A DNA stretch of 64,000 nt from assembly GCF_034140825.1 (NCBI RefSeq), contig NC_089036.1:1135001-1199000 (forward strand), given 5' to 3'. Origin of the DNA: Oryza sativa Japonica Group. Lineage: Eukaryota; Streptophyta; Magnoliopsida; Poales; Poaceae. Both the position numbers and the translations under genes were made by a program. The notes beneath the pieces were generated by a model. It made no database searches, had not been told where the DNA came from, and worked only from the letters and a program-made list of their open reading frames with translations. This document shows, in pieces, positions 58,751 through 64,000 of the stretch (the first letter of the stretch is position 1; every line of letters starts with the position of its first letter).

Positions 58751-59290
58751 ATACGGTTGGATCGGAATCATCACTCAATCCTTGCATGTACTGTTGGTTG
58801 GTTGGTTCCACGTCACGGCATTTCACCGTGACTCCTCCTCCCCTTGGCCCAACCACGCAAAAATAGATCACCTTAGGCCCAACCTAATAGCTATTTGGAC
58901 CGCACATTACGTTCCCTGTGCCCTACTATCTGGGCCGTGTGTTCTCCTCCGACTAGCCGAGGCCGGAAATCTTTGGGCCTTGACATTTCTCTCCATCCAT
59001 TTTTTTTTGAGTTTTTTTTTCTTTTGAAAAGGACGGATGGTTTGAAATTCAAAATTGGAATGGAATTTAGAATGCCATCGTTTGCAAAGATCATGACTCG
59101 ATGAGAAACAGACACAAGAAATACAAGTCACGTGTTACTACCAGTTATTATTACCACGAAACAACGACGATACATACATACGCATCGAGATGCCCTGCAA
59201 TATCATCAGTCATATATAAATTTCACTGATGGATTACCGCGGTAATTAACTAATTAACCTCAAGCAGGATTAATATGCAGAGATGACGGT

Positions 59291-59734
59291 CTAGGCCGGC
59301 GGCGGCGGCGGCAGCGAGCGGAGGAGCTCGTCGGCGATGGCCTCCTCGAGCCATCCCTCGGCGTCGCCCATGATGCCGGGGCTGAGCCGCACCATCAGCA
59401 CGCAGAACTCCGCCTCGCTCAGCGCGCCGTCGCCGTCCTGGTCGCCCTCCCGCACCATGGCCGCCGCCTCCTCCACCGTCATCTCGCCGCCGCCGCCGCC
59501 CAGGCCCAGCACGCTCGCCGCGCTCCGCCGCAGGCTCTCCGCGGTGATGGCGCCCCTCGCCGGGTCGGCGAGGAGGCGGAACCCGGCGCGGAGCTCCGAC
59601 AGCAGGCCCTCCGCGCCCAGCCGCCCGGCCATCACCGGCATCAGGTCCTCGTACTCCTCGCCGCCGCCGCCTCCGGCAGACGCCTCCTGCTGCTCCGCCG
59701 CCGTCGTGGATCGAATCTGCTGGTGATGGTTCAT
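59291..59734 (-). CDS. Single EF-hand calcium-binding protein (KIC/PBP1 type)
   Basis: In Arabidopsis KIC binds the kinesin-like calmodulin-binding protein KCBP in a calcium-dependent way and controls trichome form; PBP1 binds PINOID kinase. This intronless gene encodes 147 residues. The conserved start is EEYEDLMPVMAGRLG, followed by GFRLLADPARGAITAESLRR. One EF-hand loop is canonical: D98, D100, D102, G103 and E109 in DQDGDGALSEAE. It is followed by FCVLMVRLSPGIMGDAEGWL, the family's C-terminal block. The first 25 residues and the Pro-rich tail are variable. Only one EF-hand is intact, as expected for this family. The start is the first ATG after the TATA box at 59815-59824. Which subfamily member it is cannot be told here. 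Confidence 0.9.
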   Translation of the reverse strand: MNHHQQIRSTTAAEQQEASAGGGGGEEYEDLMPVMAGRLGAEGLLSELRAGFRLLADPARGAITAESLRRSAASVLGLGGGGGEMTVEEAAAMVREGDQDGDGALSEAEFCVLMVRLSPGIMGDAEGWLEEAIADELLRSLPPPPPA

Positions 59735-59814
59735 GCTGCCGGCCGGCGAGGGAAGCCAAGAAGATCAAGAGTGGTGTTGAGAGTTCGTGTTGACATTTTT
59801 GCGGGTGCGGCTTT

Positions 59815-59824
59815 GTATATAAAA
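59815..59824 (-). promoter_or_regulatory. TATA box of the EF-hand gene
   Basis: TTTTATATAC on the minus strand, about 80 bases upstream of the ATG at 59734. Spacing allows a short leader. Confidence 0.55.
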
Positions 59825-60924
59825 CGAAGGGCGTTGGATTGGACGGCACGGGGATAATGTGATGTGGTGGTGGTGTGCTGCACCCAAAGCTTTTCCATGG
59901 ACCATCAGTGACAGTGATATTACTGCCCCAGATGATTAGTTATTAGTAACAACTATTATGATCATTAAATTAAACTGCATACATAATAGTGGAGAACCAG
60001 TTAAAAAATAGAATATTACAATACTAATTTCTTTTCGATTACATCGCACACGCTTATTGATGTGACTCTTAACCCTATACAAAGAGATGGAGGGCCGCCA
60101 TGGATCCTTAATCTTGCTAAAATCCTGTAGAAAGTATATCCGTGTATGCGTACTCCAGAAAATCATACATACTTTAGACTTCATTGCCACACCAAACAGA
60201 TGCTTCGCAAATATCTACACGAATAATGTGCGTACATCGATCCTCAATATTGATTTTTTTTAAAGTTTGACTTAAAACATATCTAAAACTAGATAATGAA
60301 CAACAGCTTAGTAGTAGTATATATTAGGGTCTCCTCTAGAAGAGAAGATTTTTGCGGGAATTTCATTGAAATTTGAACTGATTCGTGTAAATTAAATTCT
60401 TACCGCCTGAGATTGTTTTACTTCCCCGACCAAAGACTAAGTAATGCGTAATGTGTGAAAAATTACAAGACGATTGGTAGAGCAGGTTAACGAGAAGAGA
60501 GACAGCGTAAACCTACTATAAACTTACGTGGAGGAGAGAGATTACAAAATATAAAGGATGTTGTCTCTCATGCAAGAGCTAGCTTAATACAAACTCCTAT
60601 GTAAATATATTGAATGCATAGGTGAGAGATAGAGAGAGGAAAAGAAAGTTGTAGCCAACCTTATAGCTAATCCATTATATATGTTGGCTTTAAGATGTGC
60701 TAATAGTAGGAAGTGAGCTCTACTATCTAGTATTATCCTTGCTCTAAGCGTCGTTAGGACGATCGCATCAGAGGAGAGCTTCCAGGAAGCTTCAGCTGAT
60801 CTGACTGGCGATAATCCCTGCATGGTTTGGTTTGCTCACGTCCCTATCGTCCTAACCATCCCCACCGCCCTGACTAGCTCATGATCAATGATGCACGTAC
60901 GAAAAAGAAAGTGTTAAAAATTAC

Positions 60925-61176
60925 TACTACCTCTATATTAATGTATATATTAATGTATAACGCCGTTGACTTTTTATCCAATGTTTAACCATTCGTATTA
61001 TTCAAAAAATTTATACAATTATCATTTATTTTATTGTGACTCGATTCATCATCAAATGTTCTTTAAACATGATATAAATACTTTCATATTTGCATGAAAA
61101 TTTTAAATAAAACGAATGGTCAAACGTTGGTCGAAAAGTCAACGGCGTCATACATTAAAATACGGATGGAGCAGTA
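60925..61176. mobile_element. Stowaway-like MITE, about 252 bp
   Basis: Nearly the same element as 10126-10364: CGCCGTTGACTTTTTATC on the left and GGTCGAAAAGTCAACGGCGT on the right. It has a small internal duplication of TTAATGTATA near the left end. Confidence 0.85.
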
Positions 61177-61535
61177 ATTAACCCACTGTGATGGCCACGC
61201 GTATATATAGAACCTTCTTTTTGAAACACAAACACACGGACAATTGAGACATTTTCACACGAAAACGAATTCAAAATCAATAATCTCTCAATCGCTTCAC
61301 ACCTGATGACAAAAAAAAAGAGAGTGATTTTTTGTGTGTTGCAAATTGAAGAGGAGATGCGTGCCAAGTTGTGATTGATGCAAAGAGGCCTAGCTAGCAT
61401 CGATTGGCATCGTCCTTTTCAAAGGAAGCTTCCGAGAAGGTAGCCATATGCATCGTCATCTGCTTCACATTAACGGATCATATCCGATCGATGGAATGGT
61501 CATCTCATTCAACCAGCTCCACCAGTATACTCGTC

Positions 61536-61722
61536 CCCTAATATAAGAAATTTTAATATTTTAATTGCACTGTTTGACCACTTGCCTTATTCAAAATATT
61601 TATGTAAATATAAAAAATAAAAAGTTATATTTAAAGTACTTTGGATAACAAAATAAGTCACAAATAAAATAAATAATAATTTTAATTTTTTTAATAAAAT
61701 GAATGGTCAAACAATATAAGTA
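61536..61722. mobile_element. Decayed Stowaway-like MITE of the same family
   Basis: It keeps GTTTGACCACTTGCCTTATTCAAAAT on the left and AAAATGAATGGTCAAACAATATAA on the right, but both ends have drifted. Borders are approximate. Confidence 0.55.
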
Positions 61723-62516
61723 AAATGTCAAAATGCCTTTCTTTTCTGCAGTAGCAGCTATAGGTCAGAATGCCTTTCTTTTCTTTTTTGCAGGAGTAGA
61801 TAGGTTAGGTCAGTGTACTATGGCAGGATTAACCGGCATCGGCACGGCCAGTTTTACTTTTACTATCTTTGTTAAATTTGACTTGCACAGATCGATGGTT
61901 CTTTGCATGAGCTCAACCTAACCCCTAAATTAAACAGGAGATAAACTACGTAGATTTTTTTTGTCACCGATTCGATTCGACTTCTGTAGCTGGTAGAAAA
62001 TATAATAGCGACCTGTATGGTGAAGGTGAAGCTTCCTCAAACAATCCATTTTTTCATCCAAGTCATCAGAAACTATAATTATAGAATCAAGTTAATAAAC
62101 TAAAAATCAAAACCTAATTTTTTGGCTTCTCTAGATTTTCACTAACTGAATTCCCATTAGCTAAATCTAAAGTTGTCCCAAACATCGATCCCCTAGTAAT
62201 TAATAGTACGGTGGTAAAGAACAACTTGATTGATGAAAAAGAAAAAAAAAAGGCACAACTGAATTGTGCTTTATAAGGCGGACGTGAACGTGATGTCCGT
62301 CGCACAGCGGCTGCCCGCGCGACAAGAGGAACACCGTGTCGGGGGAGAAACATGGGAGGGAGTCAATTTGGCCAAACAGACATGACATGTCTACGGAGCA
62401 AAGGCCTGGAGCTCAGCCCACTCGACAAGAAATGAGGCCCATACTCTCTTAGCCCAGCCCACCCACAGAATATTCAGATCCAGGCACCCAAAAATAAAAA
62501 AAAAAAACAAGAAAAC

Positions 62517-62582
62517 TTGGCGCGCCTCGGCTCCCGGCTCGGAACGGCTTCCCGCGAAGCCGAAATCCCTGTTCCCGCCAAA
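62517..62582 (+). promoter_or_regulatory. E2F-type sites before the ATXR5/6 gene
   Basis: TTCCCGCCAAA at 62572-62582 is a perfect reverse match to the E2F consensus TTTGGCGGGAA. TTCCCGCGAA at 62549-62558 is a second E2F-like site, and TTGGCGCGCC at 62517-62526 a weaker third. All lie 150-210 bases before the ATG, in a likely core promoter. E2F sites drive S-phase expression. Confidence 0.65.
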
Positions 62583-62728
62583 TCCTCTCCCCTCTCCCGC
62601 CGCCGCCTGCTCGCCTCCTGTTTTTTTAATCTCTACGCGCGCCACCTCCTCTTCCACAGTGGCGCCGCCTCCTCGCCTTCTCCATCTCTCCTCCTCCTCT
62701 CGCCACCACGGCCGTGCTCGCGTGCGCG

Positions 62729-63841
62729 ATGGGGCCCGCGACGCCGCTGCGCCGCCGGACGAGGGCGCGGCCGGCCGCCACCAGGGCGGAGGGCGGCAGC
62801 GGCGGCGACGGCGACGACGACGACGTTCGCTGCGAGGCGTGCGGGTCCGGGGAGTCGGCGGCGGAGCTGCTGCTGTGCGATGGCTGCGACCGTGGCCTCC
62901 ACATCTTCTGCCTCCGCCCCATCCTCCCGCGCGTCCCCGCCGGCGACTGGTTCTGCCCCTCCTGCGCCTCGCCGTCGCCGCACTCCAAGAAATCACACGC
63001 GGCCAAGAAGCCCAAGCGTGAGTAGCCGATGATGCAAGAACGGATACCATTTCCTCTCGCCGAATTCGAACGAATTTCGGTTGGATTTTGAGATTCACTC
63101 TGCTTCTCTTCCTGCAGAGTTCCCGCTGGTCCAGACGAAGATCGTGGATTTCTTCAAGATCCAGAGGGGCCCGGCGGCGGCGCTGGCGGCGGCGGCGGAG
63201 TCGTCGGAGGGGAAGAAGAGGAAGCGGAAGGTGGGTGGCATCCGCTTGGTCTCCAAGAAGAAGAGGAAGCTTCTCCCCTTCAACCCCAGCGACGACCCGG
63301 CGAGGCGCCTCCGCCAGATGGCGTCGCTCGCCACGGCGCTCACCGCCACCGGCGCCGTCTTCAGCAACGAGCTCACCTACGTCCCCGGCATGGCTCCCCG
63401 CGCCGCCAACCGCGCCGCCCTCGAATCCGGCGGAATGCAGGTCACCTCCGACCCCGCCCCAAATTCCAAATCGCCCATCTCGTCGCCTCCTCGTCGCTGC
63501 TAAATCTCGCCGCCATTTTCGTCTCAGGTGCTACCAAAGGAGGACGTCGAGACGCTGAATCTGTGCAAGAGGATGATGGCGAGAGGCGAGTGGCCGCCTC
63601 TCCTCGTCGTCTACGACCCCGTCGAGGGGTTCACCGTGGAGGCGGACAGGTTCATCAAGGATCTCACCATCATCACCGAGTACGTCGGCGACGTCGACTA
63701 CCTGACCCGCCGCGAGCACGACGACGGCGACAGCATGATGACCCTGCTGTCGGCGGCCACGCCGTCGAGGAGCCTCGTCATCTGCCCCGACAAGCGGAGC
63801 AACATCGCTCGCTTCATCAATGGCATCAACAACCACACTCC
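62729..63841 (+). CDS. Histone H3K27 monomethyltransferase, ATXR5/ATXR6 type (cut by window end)
   Basis: ATXR5 and ATXR6 place H3K27me1 on newly made H3.1 during replication, keeping heterochromatin silent and preventing over-replication. Three exons are seen, 62729-63017, 63118-63440 and 63528-63841 (about 308 residues); the last ends at a donor and the gene runs past the window. The PHD finger has all eight ligands (C35, C38, C50, C53, H58, C61, C76, C79). A canonical PIP box QTKIVDFF (102-109) would bind PCNA. The SET region begins around YDPVEGFTVEADRFIKDLTI and reaches RSNIARFINGINNHTP, just before the remaining catalytic part. A Gly/Asp-rich linker precedes the PHD; the ATXR5-like plastid peptide is not obvious. 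ATXR5 and ATXR6 cannot be told apart here. Confidence 0.92.
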
Positions 63842-64000
63842 GTAAGCATCTCACACTGAAAGCATATGTGAGTCAACACGATGATTAGATTGATCACGGA
63901 CACAAGTACATATAGGGACGGTACATCCTTATCTCTATAACCGACTTATAGATACAGAATTGGGATAGGATTACGGAAACCGAACCGGATACAATACAAA
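63842..64000 (+). other. Start of ATXR intron 3
   Basis: It begins with a GTAAGC donor and continues as non-coding sequence to the window edge. The rest of the SET domain must lie downstream. Confidence 0.8.

Larger units (their letters stand above)
59850..62500. other. Spacer upstream of the ATXR gene
   Basis: No gene is found in this 2.6 kb. It is AT-rich and holds two MITEs (60925-61176 and 61536-61722) and short microduplications such as AGAATGCCTTTCTTTTCT near 61734 and 61768. Confidence 0.55.

Noticed and set aside
1-64000. CRISPR arrays, operons, riboswitches, bacterial insertion sequences
   Set aside because: None seen; intron-rich genes and plant MITEs show this is plant nuclear DNA.
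1-64000. tRNA or rRNA genes
   Set aside because: No A-box/B-box pair with a cloverleaf was recognised by eye; a dedicated tRNA scan would be needed to exclude them fully.

Overview
The window looks like genomic DNA of a grass, almost certainly rice (Oryza sativa). Genes have GT-AG introns, a steep 5'-to-3' fall in GC inside coding regions, AT-rich spacers, and many small MITEs of the Tourist and Stowaway type. The monoterpene synthase at 17.8-22.7 kb reads like the rice S-linalool synthase that I remember as Os02g0121700 (LOC_Os02g02930). The neighbours (SDH3, an ATXR5/6 methyltransferase) also fit the start of rice chromosome 2. That placement is from memory and was not checked by a search.

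Layout. 0-4.5 kb: an unrecognised nuclear-looking protein on the minus strand with a likely leader exon and 2.6-kb leader intron. 5.9-10.8 kb: an HVA22/TB2-DP1 family gene on the plus strand behind a cluster of TGGGCC promoter motifs. 10.8-17.6 kb: a gene-free spacer with Tourist and Stowaway MITEs and one solo LTR. 17.8-22.7 kb: the seven-exon terpene synthase. 24.9-25.9 kb: mitochondrial SDH3. 26.6-28.5 kb: an intronless PPR gene. 28.6-30.4 kb: a truncated LINE and a gene-fragment-carrying MULE. 31.1-33.0 kb: SAP18 (minus). 34.0-36.9 kb: UTP:RNA uridylyltransferase URT1 (plus). 38.6-45.3 kb: a 14-exon plastid-type MATE transporter (minus). 46.1-48.7 kb: eIF3 subunit J (minus). 49.2-50.1 kb: a second MULE. 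51.0-54.5 kb: ARC6, the plastid division factor (minus). 57.2-58.1 kb: a plastid DUF4079 membrane protein (minus). 59.3-59.7 kb: a KIC/PBP1-type single EF-hand protein (minus). 62.7 kb to the edge: the start of an ATXR5/ATXR6 histone H3K27 monomethyltransferase (plus), cut by the window end.

These are ordinary, independently working nuclear genes and do not form a pathway. Several products go to the plastid (terpene synthase, MATE, ARC6, DUF4079) or mitochondrion (SDH3). Others act in RNA or chromatin (PPR, SAP18, URT1, eIF3j, ATXR). No cytochrome P450 or other tailoring enzyme sits beside the terpene synthase, so I see no biosynthetic cluster. I found no undescribed system. The most interesting signals are structural: a LINE whose target duplication starts exactly at a splice donor in the terpene synthase; a degenerate intronic repeat array split by a MITE; a MULE carrying leucine-rich-repeat gene pieces; a 350-bp tandem duplication next to DUF4079; and E2F sites in front of the PCNA-binding methyltransferase. 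Exon borders were read by eye from splice consensus and frame continuity. I ran no alignments.
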